Shown piece after piece: positions 41,656 through 49,845 of a DNA stretch of 64,000 bases (position 1 is its first letter; every line of letters starts with the position of its first letter). The DNA is taken from positions 744,001-808,000 of the forward strand of contig CP030884.1 of the NCBI GenBank assembly GCA_006969385.1, given 5' to 3'. The position numbers and the translations under genes were made by a program. The notes under the pieces are model-generated. The model saw only the letters and a list, made by a program, of their open reading frames with translations, ran no database searches and was not told the origin of the DNA. This DNA comes from Planctomycetaceae bacterium (lineage in GTDB: Bacteria > Planctomycetota > Phycisphaerae > UBA1845 > UTPLA1).

Positions 41656-43758
41656 ATGTCGCAACGCCAACGCTTCATCGGAACCCGTAAATACTTCCGC
41701 GCGCGATTCATCATCGCCGCCATCACATGTGTGGCCGCGTTATCAACGTTCAGAACTGCACAAGCCGAGTCGGTCGCACGCATGTGGAACGAGCAACTTC
41801 TAGAGGCCATCCGCAACGACTTTGCCCGCCCCACCGTCCATGCGCGCAACCTCTACCACACGTCCCTCGCCATGTACGACGCGTGGGCGGCTTACGACAA
41901 CAAAGCGGCAACCTTCATTACCAACGAGCGCCCGTTCACGTTCTTCGTACAGCCCGCGCGCGAAGAAGCCATTAGCTATGCGGCCTATCGCATTCTCAAA
42001 GCGCGCTTTGCCTCCTCACCGGGGGCCGCCGAAACCATGCCCGCGCTCGATGCGCTCATGGTCGACCTTGGCTACGACCCCGACTTCGAAGGTACCGTTG
42101 GCGAATCGCCCCGCGCGTTCGGTAACCGACTCGCGGCCCAGGTGCTGGCCTTCGGTTTCACCGATAATGCCAATGAATTTGCGGGCTACGCCAACCTGGT
42201 TTATCAGCCGGTCAATCCACCCATCCTACCGGACTTTCCCGGCAATCCGGATATCATCGACTTCAATCGTTGGCAGCCCATTGCATTGGACTTTGCCATC
42301 GACCAATCCGGTAATCCGATTCCCGGCGGCACGGCCCCCTTCCTCAGTCCTGAATGGGGCATCGTCACGCCCTTTGCATTAACCGAGGATTCACTCACCA
42401 TCTATCAGCGCGATAACTTTGATTGGTGGGTCTATCACGATCCGGGTGACCCGCCTTTGCTCGGCGGCCCCGGCGAAGACTACTACAAATGGGGCTTCGA
42501 AATGGTGGCCATCTGGAGCGGCCATCTCGACGCCAACGATCCGACCGAGATCGATATCTCACCGGCCAGCCTCGGCAATACGGGCCTGCCCGATCCCGAT
42601 GACTACGAGCAATATTACGACTTCTTTAATGGCGGCGATGCCAGCATGGGCCACACGGTCAACCCCGCAACGGGCCAGCCGTATCCGCCCAATATCGTGC
42701 GCCGCGGAGACTATGCCCGCATTCTCGCCGAGTTCTGGGCCGACGGCCCCGATTCCGAAACACCGCCCGGCCACTGGTTCACCATTGCGAATGGTGTGTT
42801 CGATCATCCGCAGTTTCAACGCCGCTTCATGGGCCAAGGCCCGCTGCTCAGCGAACTGGAATGGGACGTTAAGGCCTACCTCGCCCTCGGTGGCGCGATG
42901 CACGACTGTGCCATTTCAGCCTGGGGCATTAAGGGGTGGTACGACTACCTGCGACCCGTTTCAGCCATTCGCTACATGGCCGACCAAGGACAATCGAGCC
43001 ACCCGAATGAACCCTCCTACAACCCCAACGGACGGGGCATCACCCTCCATCCCGGTTACATCGAAGTCGTCACCAGCGACAGCACCATGCCCGGCCAGCG
43101 ACACGAACACCTAGCGGGCGAAGAAGGCAAAATCGCCATCAAGGCGTGGCGTGGCCCCGATTTCATTACCGACCCTGAGACCGATGTTGCCGGCGCGGGT
43201 TGGATTCTCGCCGAAAACTGGTGGCCCTATCAGCGCCCGACGTTCGTGTCACCGCCCTTTGCGGGCTACGTGTCGGGCCACAGCACCTACAGCCGCGCTG
43301 CCGCCGAATTGATGACGCTGTTGACCGGCAGCCCGTTCTTCCCCGGCGGCGTGGGTGAATTCGTCTGCCCGGTTAACGAGTTCCTTGTCTTTGAAGACGG
43401 CCCCAGCGAGACCATCACGCTGCAATGGGCCACCTATCGCGATGCGTCCGACCAGACCAGCCTATCGCGCATTTGGGGCGGCATTCACCCACCCTGCGAC
43501 GACCTGCCCGGCCGCGTGATCGGTGCCAAGATCGGCCCGGCGGCATTTTCCAAGGCGTTTCAGGCATTTGAAGGCATCGATCTACTCGGCGACGTGAACT
43601 GCGACGATGCCCTTACCGTCGCCGACGCCACCACGCTCGTAAACGTGTTGCTCGGCACCGATACCACGCAGTGTCATATGGCCGCCGCCGATATCGACAC
43701 CAACGGCTTCCGCGACAGCCGCGACATCAAAAAGCTCGTCGAATTGCTGCTGCAGTAA
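41656..43758 (+). CDS. Secreted vanadium haloperoxidase/PAP2-like protein with dockerin
   Basis: The protein of about 700 residues has a signal peptide ending TAQA and a long all-helical domain of the vanadium haloperoxidase/PAP2 superfamily. The three active-site boxes can be followed in order: WWPYQRPT, GYVSGHS (His542) and SRIWGGIHPPCD (R605, H611), the last fitting SRx5Hx3D exactly. The Lys expected six residues before the RP pair is Glu. The final 60 residues form a type I dockerin (GDVNCDDALTVADATTLVNV and DIDTNGFRDSRDIKKLVELL) with Ca-binding Asp/Asn. The enzyme may oxidise halides or act as a phosphatase. ATG 41656 follows a G-rich stretch at 11 bases, and a GTG at 41596 is possible. 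Confidence 0.85.
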   Translation: MSQRQRFIGTRKYFRARFIIAAITCVAALSTFRTAQAESVARMWNEQLLEAIRNDFARPTVHARNLYHTSLAMYDAWAAYDNKAATFITNERPFTFFVQPAREEAISYAAYRILKARFASSPGAAETMPALDALMVDLGYDPDFEGTVGESPRAFGNRLAAQVLAFGFTDNANEFAGYANLVYQPVNPPILPDFPGNPDIIDFNRWQPIALDFAIDQSGNPIPGGTAPFLSPEWGIVTPFALTEDSLTIYQRDNFDWWVYHDPGDPPLLGGPGEDYYKWGFEMVAIWSGHLDANDPTEIDISPASLGNTGLPDPDDYEQYYDFFNGGDASMGHTVNPATGQPYPPNIVRRGDYARILAEFWADGPDSETPPGHWFTIANGVFDHPQFQRRFMGQGPLLSELEWDVKAYLALGGAMHDCAISAWGIKGWYDYLRPVSAIRYMADQGQSSHPNEPSYNPNGRGITLHPGYIEVVTSDSTMPGQRHEHLAGEEGKIAIKAWRGPDFITDPETDVAGAGWILAENWWPYQRPTFVSPPFAGYVSGHSTYSRAAAELMTLLTGSPFFPGGVGEFVCPVNEFLVFEDGPSETITLQWATYRDASDQTSLSRIWGGIHPPCDDLPGRVIGAKIGPAAFSKAFQAFEGIDLLGDVNCDDALTVADATTLVNVLLGTDTTQCHMAAADIDTNGFRDSRDIKKLVELLLQ

Positions 43759-43790
43759 ACCGTCCTCCACATTCGCGTAAAAGAGAGCAA

Positions 43791-43825
43791 CAACCGCCCG
43801 TTTCGGTTAATCCGACGGGCGGTTG
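43791..43825 (+). terminator. Terminator after the dockerin gene
   Basis: CAACCGCCCGT (43791-43801) pairs with ACGGGCGGTTG (43815-43825) around a 13-base loop. A short TCATTT follows, so the T-run is weak. Confidence 0.65.
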
Positions 43826-43913
43826 TCATTTGCACGACACGGCCTCCGCACGTTAACTTGGGAAGATCGCAATTAACTTCAAACCATTCGCCCAAACTCC
43901 CGCGAGGCCATCC

Positions 43914-45005
43914 GTGTCAACCAACGCTCATCCACTTCGCCCGTTGCGCTGGGTAACTTCCAGCAAATTCACCGGCCTCGAACTGATCGATCAAACCCAG
44001 TTGCCCAACGACTTAACGCACCTCAAGTGCGGCACGGTCGACAGCGTTTGGCATGCCATCAAACGCCTCTCCGTGCGCGGTGCGCCGGCGATCGGCGTCG
44101 CCGCCGCGTACGGCGTAATCGTCGCGCTGAACGAAACCGGTGCCAGTTCCGACTGGCGCACGACGGTCAACAAAGCTTGCGACTATCTCGCGACCAGCCG
44201 CCCCACCGCCGTTAATCTTTTTTGGGCGCTCGACCGCATGCGCGCTAAGGCTGCCGAGTTGGACGAAAGCAGTTTCGACGCCGCCCGCGCTGCGTTATTG
44301 GCCGAAGCCCACGCCATTCGTAATGAAGACGCCGCTATGTGCGCCGCCATCGGCAACGCGGGCAAGCATCTGATCCCCGAGGGCGGCGGCGTGTTAACGC
44401 ATTGCAACGCCGGCGCGTTGGCCACCAGCGAACGCGGCACCGCGCTTTCCGTCATGTATGCCGCCCACGAAGACGGCAAGCAATTCACCGTGTATGCCGA
44501 CGAAACGCGCCCGCTGCTGCAAGGCGCGCGGCTGACTACTTGGGAATTGATGCAAGCCGGGGTGGACACCGTGCTGATTTGCGACAACATGGCGGCCGTC
44601 GTGATGCGCGAGCAGAAAGTGCAAGTCGTCGTGACGGGTGCCGACCGCATCGCGGCCAATGGCGACGCGGCCAACAAAATCGGAACCTACGGTGTGGCCC
44701 TATTGGCCAAGGCCCACGGGATACCGTTCTACATTGCCGCCCCCAGCTCAACGTTCGATCTCAGTCTCGGCTCGGGTGACGAAATTCCGATTGAAGAGCG
44801 GGAAGCTGACGAAATTCGGGCCTTCGGAGCGCGCCTCACAGCACCGGAGGGCGTGCGGGTCTATAACCCGGCGTTTGACGTGACGCCTGCGGAGTTAATC
44901 GCCGGTATCATTACCGAAAAGGGCCTTATTTCACCGGTTTCCGAGGCGAATATCCGCGAAACGCTGGCAGCGGCGGACGCGCCATCCCCCGCGGGTCCGG
45001 CGTAA
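43914..45005 (+). CDS. mtnA: Methylthioribose-1-phosphate isomerase
   Basis: The 363-residue protein is a typical MtnA: RLSVRGAPAIGVAAAYGV, THCNAGALATSERGTAL with the catalytic Cys, TGADRIAANGDAANKIGT with the catalytic Asp, and FYIAAPSSTFD near the C-terminus. It converts 5-methylthioribose 1-phosphate to methylthioribulose 1-phosphate in the methionine salvage pathway. The fold is shared with eIF2B, but the THCNAG Cys and the close motif match favour the isomerase. The start is GTG with GAGG six bases upstream. No other salvage gene is nearby. Confidence 0.96.
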   Translation: MSTNAHPLRPLRWVTSSKFTGLELIDQTQLPNDLTHLKCGTVDSVWHAIKRLSVRGAPAIGVAAAYGVIVALNETGASSDWRTTVNKACDYLATSRPTAVNLFWALDRMRAKAAELDESSFDAARAALLAEAHAIRNEDAAMCAAIGNAGKHLIPEGGGVLTHCNAGALATSERGTALSVMYAAHEDGKQFTVYADETRPLLQGARLTTWELMQAGVDTVLICDNMAAVVMREQKVQVVVTGADRIAANGDAANKIGTYGVALLAKAHGIPFYIAAPSSTFDLSLGSGDEIPIEEREADEIRAFGARLTAPEGVRVYNPAFDVTPAELIAGIITEKGLISPVSEANIRETLAAADAPSPAGPA

Positions 45006-45183
45006 ATTGCCAGCGTCCGGGAACAGGAGGCTCGTAGAGCGAACTTTCCGATCGCCCCGCCCCTACCCTTGATTGCACCACCATCATCCGGATAAACTTA
45101 CTTAACGTTCGGCGAACAGCCGACCTCGCCTAACCATCCCACCTATGCATCCCACGATTGGGACGATGTTGGAGGAACTTTAC

Positions 45184-45519
45184 GTGATGAAGAGAAGTAA
45201 GAAACGCGCCAAGCTCGCAGCCTACCTCACGATGGGTGCGATGGTGTTTCAGTTTGGGCAGGCGTGCACGATTTTCAACAGCGTGGCTACGGCCGGTGTC
45301 GCCAGCAGCGGCATCCTGATCGACGATAATGGCTTTTTCCTCGGCCTGATTAATGTCTGCGGCACGCCGAATATCCAAGGATCCGTCAACGGTATTCCGT
45401 TCGGCGAAGTGATGAACAACGAAGACGACCTGTTGGTCGGTTGCCCGGTCACGCTGGTCGAAGCCGAATTCGACCAAGGTGGCGGTGGTGACGACGGCGG
45501 CGACGACATGGACCCGTAA
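45184..45519 (+). CDS. Small secreted Cys- and Gly/Asp-rich protein
   Basis: The protein of about 111 residues has a basic N-terminus (KRSKKRAK), a hydrophobic segment ending FGQACTIFN, and a short mature part with spaced Cys (NVCGTPN, VGCPVT) and a Gly/Asp tail (GGGGDDGGDDMD). The AC junction could be a lipobox or a signal-peptidase site. GGAGG eight bases before GTG 45184 fixes the start, with ATG 45187 as an alternative. The layout resembles the genes at 45605 and 62943. The function is unknown. Confidence 0.65.
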   Translation: MMKRSKKRAKLAAYLTMGAMVFQFGQACTIFNSVATAGVASSGILIDDNGFFLGLINVCGTPNIQGSVNGIPFGEVMNNEDDLLVGCPVTLVEAEFDQGGGGDDGGDDMDP

Positions 45520-45604
45520 TCGTCGGCCGCGGTATCCGTCGATAAGTGCAAAAAGGAACAAGACGACGCTCGCATCAAAGGCGCCTCGTAAAAGGATAGA
45601 TTAA

Positions 45605-45982
45605 ATGAAGAAGAACCCACGAAAGATGAAACGGCTTGCAACGATGGCCAGCCTCTGCGTTGCGGGCGGCACCCTCATGCAAGGCAACTGTGCAAACGCG
45701 TTATTCTCGCTGCCGATTTGTGGCGGTATTTTGACGTTCTGCAATCCCAACGATCAGCTCAACGTGCTGTTTCCGTTGCTGACCACACCGGATTTTGATG
45801 CGGACCCGACCTGCACGATCCCGCTCGGTTGTTCGGGCGGTGGAATGGGGCAACAAGGCCAATTCTTTGATCCGGAAGGATTGCGGCCGCCCGGTGGTCA
45901 ACAGCCTGAAGAACCGATGGATGAGAGCCAAGGCATCGGCGGCGGCGCTGGTGGCGGCGGTGGCGGTGGCGGCGGAATCTAA
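45605..45982 (+). CDS. Small secreted protein with glycine-rich tail
   Basis: The 125-residue protein has a basic start (MKKNPRKMKR), a hydrophobic segment with GGTLMQGNCAN, several Cys in the following 60 residues (PICGGILTFC, PTCTIPLGC), a Pro/Gln/Glu-rich section and a final run of ten Gly before Ile. AAAAGGA eight bases upstream supports the start. It probably shares a transcript with the gene 85 bases upstream, which has the same plan, and is followed by a perfect palindromic terminator. I recognise no domain. Confidence 0.68.
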   Translation: MKKNPRKMKRLATMASLCVAGGTLMQGNCANALFSLPICGGILTFCNPNDQLNVLFPLLTTPDFDADPTCTIPLGCSGGGMGQQGQFFDPEGLRPPGGQQPEEPMDESQGIGGGAGGGGGGGGGI

Positions 45983-46028
45983 GCGCCTATCTCATCGTTG
46001 CATCACGCAACCATAGACTGAACTAACG

Positions 46029-46069
46029 ACGTGCGTATCGCGATCGCGATACGCACGTTTTTTATTTAT
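46029..46069 (+). terminator. Perfect 30-base palindromic terminator
   Basis: ACGTGCGTATCGCG is followed directly by its exact reverse complement (46029-46058) and then TTTTTATTTAT. It lies 47 bases after the small glycine-rich gene. Confidence 0.92.
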
Positions 46070-46128
46070 CGATTAGACGCGAGTGCGGTGTCGCGGAGTA
46101 GACCTGTTCGAGCTTGAGAGTCAGGGTT

Positions 46129-46450
46129 GCGCTGTGGCACCGGCTCGAGCATTTTTCAAACCAGCGTCGCGGTCCGGCCAGTCAGAATCGACCGCATCAT
46201 CTCGCTTAGCGGCATGACGCGATAACCACGGGATGACGGATATTCACCTTATCCCGTAGGGATCAAAGGAAAATAGCCCCCCACATCGTGGGGGGACAAG
46301 CTGTCCGTAACGCATTGCATCCCGGAGGGATAGCAGCAATGCCACGCAATGTTCCCTTCGTCCCTACGGGACGAAAGACGCGCTGAGTCGCCTTCACAAC
46401 CACCGTTGAAAACGGTGGGCTATTTTCCATCGATCCCTGCCGGGATCGAA
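46129..46450. repeat. Cluster of palindromic dispersed repeats
   Basis: The cluster starts with GCGCTGTGGCACCGGCTCGAGC (46129-46150, half of the repeat seen at 14265). It continues with ATCCCGTAGGGAT, CCCCCCACATCGTGGGGGG, CATCCCGGAGGGATAG and TCCCTACGGGA, and closes with CCACCGTTGAAAACGGTGG. GGAAAATAGCCC at 46268-46279 is inverted exactly at 46417-46428. No coding frame occurs from 45983 to 46642. Confidence 0.7.
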
Positions 46451-46642
46451 ATATCTATTCTACTTTCGGAATGTCGCACTTGCCGATCGGGCGCGCAAAG
46501 CCGGTATCGTCGATGAAGAGAATGACGCCTATCAACTGAGGCCCGTTATACGCGAATGTATTTTTTCTCTAATAGCCGGTGGATGCTAACCAATTATTCG
46601 GGGGCACAGTCATTCGTAGAGTGCGCTAGTCGCAGCCGCGCG

Positions 46643-47173
46643 CTACGGTTTTCCCGTTAAGCCGCGCAGCCCGAATACCTGGCGAATCTGATTAACGGCG
46701 GCCAGCACCTTCGGCTCGTCGGTCAAAAAGCGGGACAGTTGCCCGCTCGACACACCCAACGCTTCGGCCGTGCCACGCAACTGACCGCGATAGGCCGCGA
46801 CGACGTCGAGAATTTCAGCGGCCAACAAACCGAACTCGCTGTTCTTGCTGGATATTCGGAAGCGACCGTTTCGATCGCAATACTCCGCTACGCGTGCGGC
46901 AATCGCCTGCACATCATCGACCGGCACACGCAGCGATAGCGCGCAAGTCAACCGCAACCGTCGCAGCGCCCGCGCCTTGTTCTCGTGTTGCGAGCGGCTT
47001 TCTTCGCTGATCACCATCAACCCCGTGGGCTGATGCCGCAACCGAATCGCAGAACTGGTCTTGTTGCGCTTCTGACCGCCCGGCCCGCTCGCTCGGTACG
47101 CATCGACGGCGCAGGCCTTTAGCAAGTCCTCGTCGCTGGCGGTCAATAGTGCGTTGCGTTCTTCGGCCGTCAT
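46643..47173 (-). CDS. Release-factor-like protein with GGQ motif
   Basis: The 176-residue protein has the RF-1 catalytic domain: [20 protein letters not shown], with GGQ at residues 32-34, followed by the expected [18 protein letters not shown] region. The GGQ loop hydrolyses peptidyl-tRNA on the ribosome. It lacks the codon-recognition domain of RF1 and RF2 and the basic C-terminal tail of ArfB/ICT1. Instead, residues after 110 form a helical domain ([16 protein letters not shown]) that resembles a small helix-turn-helix. This layout fits the group called peptide chain release factor-like proteins in many phyla. A ribosome rescue role is likely but not shown. It is divergent from the glycosyltransferase gene by 75 bases. 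Confidence 0.82.
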   Translation of the reverse strand: MTAEERNALLTASDEDLLKACAVDAYRASGPGGQKRNKTSSAIRLRHQPTGLMVISEESRSQHENKARALRRLRLTCALSLRVPVDDVQAIAARVAEYCDRNGRFRISSKNSEFGLLAAEILDVVAAYRGQLRGTAEALGVSSGQLSRFLTDEPKVLAAVNQIRQVFGLRGLTGKP

Positions 47174-47248
47174 TCGATTGAGCCTACCTCTTCACGTTTG
47201 CGACGACACGTCGCGTCGTATCTTCCATTGGCCTTATCATATGCAGCA

Positions 47249-48400
47249 ATGCACATTCTCGCGCTCAACCCGTTTCACGGTGGTTCGCATAAGGCCTTTC
47301 TGGACGGCTGGATTGCACATAGCGTCCGTCACAAATGGACCTGCCTGACGCTGCCCGACCGGCACTGGAAATGGCGTATGCGTCACGGAGCGTACACTTT
47401 TACGCAGCGGCTTCGCGTAAAGCCGCCCCAGCGCCCCATTGATTTGATCTTCACCACCGACATGATGGATGTGGCGGCGTTGGGCGGCCTATTACCCGCA
47501 TCCTATCGAGATGTGCCAATTCTTTGTTACTTCCATGAGAACCAGTTGACGTACCCGTGGCAGGACGAGCGCGAGCGGGACCACCATTTTGCGTACACCA
47601 ATATTCAAAGCGCACTCGCGGCCGACGCGGTTTGGTTTAACTCCAAGTTTCATCGCGACGATTTCTTCGATGCCGCCGAAGCATTTTTAAGACGCATGCC
47701 CGATTATGCGCCGGTCGAGGCGCTTCATCGGGCGCGCAAAGCCGCAAGCGTGCAGTACCCCGGCATCGATGCTCCCAACAGTCGAGTCGAACGTGCGCAA
47801 AACGTTGCGAGTGCAATCCACATTTGTTGGGCTGCACGCTGGGAGCACGATAAGAACCCAGAAGACCTCTTCGATGCCTTACGTCAACTGAAAGCAGCGG
47901 GCGTGCCGTTTCAACTCAGCGTTCTGGGGCAATGGTACGAAAAATCGCCATCTTGCTTCGACCAAGCGAGGCAGATATTCAAAGATGAAATTCGCCACTG
48001 GGGGTATCTGCCCCGCACAGACTATCTCGATGCCTTAGCGGCTTCCGACTGTTTCGTATCGACGGCCCATCACGAGTTCTTTGGCATCTCTGCTATCGAA
48101 GCGATGAACACGGGATGTACTCCATTACTACCCAATCGTTTGGCTTATCCGGAGATACTGCAAACTGATTCGCGGCTCCGTGAAGCCTGTATCTACGACA
48201 GGGCCGTTGAGGCATTGGTATCAAAGCTAAAACAATTGGCATCGCAACGAATCGCACAGCCTGATCGAATTCGGACACTAAGCGACCGCGCAATCGATCT
48301 GGCAAGCCGATTTCATTGGGTTAAGCGGGCAACAGAGATGGACGAGGCTGCTGATGATCTTCTCACGACCATGCGCAGACGTCGCTCTCAGACATGGTAA
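47249..48400 (+). CDS. Probable tRNA-queuosine mannosyltransferase (DUF3524/GT4)
   Basis: The protein of about 383 residues begins MHILALNPFHGGSHKAFLDG and continues with HWKWRMRHGA, TTDMMDVAAL and CYFHENQLTYPW, the characteristic N-terminal domain of the QTMAN/GTDC1 family (formerly DUF3524). The second half is a GT4-type Rossmann domain with WAARWEHDKNPEDLF and EFFGISAIEAMNTG, which holds the sugar-nucleotide contact Glu. Family members add mannose to queuosine at position 34 of tRNA-Asp. ATG 47249 was chosen because the family starts here; the longer frame adds 17 residues. No queuosine biosynthesis gene is in the window. This is a strong family match, but the substrate is inferred. Confidence 0.85.
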   Translation: MHILALNPFHGGSHKAFLDGWIAHSVRHKWTCLTLPDRHWKWRMRHGAYTFTQRLRVKPPQRPIDLIFTTDMMDVAALGGLLPASYRDVPILCYFHENQLTYPWQDERERDHHFAYTNIQSALAADAVWFNSKFHRDDFFDAAEAFLRRMPDYAPVEALHRARKAASVQYPGIDAPNSRVERAQNVASAIHICWAARWEHDKNPEDLFDALRQLKAAGVPFQLSVLGQWYEKSPSCFDQARQIFKDEIRHWGYLPRTDYLDALAASDCFVSTAHHEFFGISAIEAMNTGCTPLLPNRLAYPEILQTDSRLREACIYDRAVEALVSKLKQLASQRIAQPDRIRTLSDRAIDLASRFHWVKRATEMDEAADDLLTTMRRRRSQTW

Positions 48401-48526
48401 TGGTCTAGTTAATCCGATGAATGAATCGCGTCGCCTGCGCTCGCTTAATGTTGCCAAATCACCACATGACGCCCGGGTTTCAAAGAATCTAACCGCCAAA
48501 TCCAATAAGTACCAACCACCGAATTC

Positions 48527-49218
48527 CAACGCCGAAGGCGTTGCGCCAGTAGCCTGGGGTTGACGCGCAGCGGCTACCCCAGGATGTGATTGCGTTCGGA
48601 TATTTACTACGCTGAAAGCGTTGCGGCATGCGGACGAGTTCAATCCCAAACGTAGCGCTCATCGAACTCGATACCGTGCTTCTTCAACAAATTTCGCACC
48701 TCGTCTTCGTACGTCATCCGCGTATGGTGTTCGGCCTGCCGATTGATGTAATCGACGACGGAATCGAGATTGGATTGGCTTACCGAAAAGCACGAGTAAC
48801 CACGTTGCCATTTAAAATCGTGTAGGTCATTAGATTGAGCTTTGAGCCAAATGTTCGACAGACGTTTCGTCTCTTTAATGACATTACCGAGCGTCGTATC
48901 ACGTGAAAGATTAATAAGAATATGCACATGATCCTCGACACCATCAACGCGCATGGGCGAGCAGTTTAATTTCTTGCAGACACTCCCCATGTACGCATGC
49001 AGTGCGATTCGCAAATCGATATCTTGCAAGAAACGCTTTCGATCTTTCGTCGAAAAGACGACGTGTACGTACACGGCCGATAACGATTGCGGCATGGGAC
49101 GAATCTCCGGCGTATTTAGGCAGAACTCCTTCAGAGTTCATCGTTATTATACTAAATATTTCCTGGGGTAGCCGCTGCGCGTCAACCCCAGGCTATTGAA
49201 GCAACGCCTTCAGCGTTG
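48527..49218. mobile_element. RAYT-type element bounded by inverted hairpin repeats
   Basis: A 33-base sequence beginning AGCCTGGGGTTGACGCGCAG at 48551-48583 recurs as an exact reverse complement at 49162-49194. Within each copy, CCTGGGGT pairs with ACCCCAGG. Outside the cores, related second hairpins (CAACGCC-GAA-GGCGTTG at 48528-48544, CAACGC-CTTCA-GCGTTG at 49202-49218) extend the symmetry to about 57 bases. A Y1 transposase gene lies between. The structure fits a REP-associated tyrosine transposase with its paired repeats. Confidence 0.85.
48640..49095 (-). CDS. Y1 (IS200/IS605-like, RAYT) transposase
   Basis: The 151-residue protein has the HUH motif HVHIL (His56, His58) and the nucleophile Tyr116 in DSVVDYINRQAEHH. 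FKWQRGYSCFSVS is a further family signature. Such enzymes cut and rejoin single-stranded DNA at foldback ends using one tyrosine. The length is normal and all catalytic residues are kept, so it is probably active. It lacks an accessory TnpB. The two flanking hairpins are the expected substrate. The position inside a gene-poor stretch between an mRNA end and ridA suggests no disruption of a host gene. Confidence 0.92.
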   Translation of the reverse strand: MPQSLSAVYVHVVFSTKDRKRFLQDIDLRIALHAYMGSVCKKLNCSPMRVDGVEDHVHILINLSRDTTLGNVIKETKRLSNIWLKAQSNDLHDFKWQRGYSCFSVSQSNLDSVVDYINRQAEHHTRMTYEDEVRNLLKKHGIEFDERYVWD

Positions 49219-49380
49219 GGAGAGCGCTCGAACGTCGAAAGGGGTTGAACTCAAGGTGCCGAAACGCCCACGGATTGCGCGGCCAGCGTTACTTCATCTT
49301 TGGCACTCACCTTCCGCCCCACCGGAAGAAAAGTCATATCATTATTACGATTCTGGAGGTTTGCAAAAAAAATCTGCCAA

Positions 49381-49842
49381 TCAGGCCCGCGCGCGAACCA
49401 TTAACTCAACTTCAACAGCAGCATCTAGTGGCAACTCGTTAACGCCTACCGCCGCGCGCACGTGTCGGCCCGCATCGCCGAAGATTTCCACCAACACGTC
49501 GCTGGCGCCGTTGGCGACTTTGGGCTGATCGGTAAAACCCGGCGCGCTATTCACGAACACACCCATGCGCACGACTTGTTCGATACCATCGATGCCGCCC
49601 GCGTGTTCTGCTGCGATAGCAAGCCCCGCCAAGACGCACCGTCGCGCCGCTTGCTGCGCCGCTGCCAGCGTTGCGTCGCTACCGACCTTACCCGTCAACG
49701 TCAGCTTGCCATCTTCCAACGGGATTTGACCGCTCACCAAAATGAGATCGCCCGTGCGTATGCCCGGTACATAAGACCCCACCGGCGACGGCGGGGTTGG
49801 CAATTCAATTCCCAGCTTCTTCAACGATTCGGACGGTTTCAC
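49381..49842 (-). CDS. RidA-family deaminase-like protein
   Basis: The 153-residue protein has the RidA/YjgF features TPPSPVGSYVPGIRTGDLIL, VSGQIPLEDGKL and the C-terminal RAAVGVNELPLDAAVEVEL. The latter has the Arg and Glu that position 2-aminoacrylate in imine deaminases. It belongs to a subgroup about 25 residues longer than RidA itself (like YjgH or the TdcF-related group), so the preferred imine may differ. It lies three bases after scpA and is co-transcribed with it. The functional link between a chromosome-segregation gene and RidA is not obvious. Confidence 0.88.
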   Translation of the reverse strand: MKPSESLKKLGIELPTPPSPVGSYVPGIRTGDLILVSGQIPLEDGKLTLTGKVGSDATLAAAQQAARRCVLAGLAIAAEHAGGIDGIEQVVRMGVFVNSAPGFTDQPKVANGASDVLVEIFGDAGRHVRAAVGVNELPLDAAVEVELMVRARA

Positions 49843-49845
49843 AGA

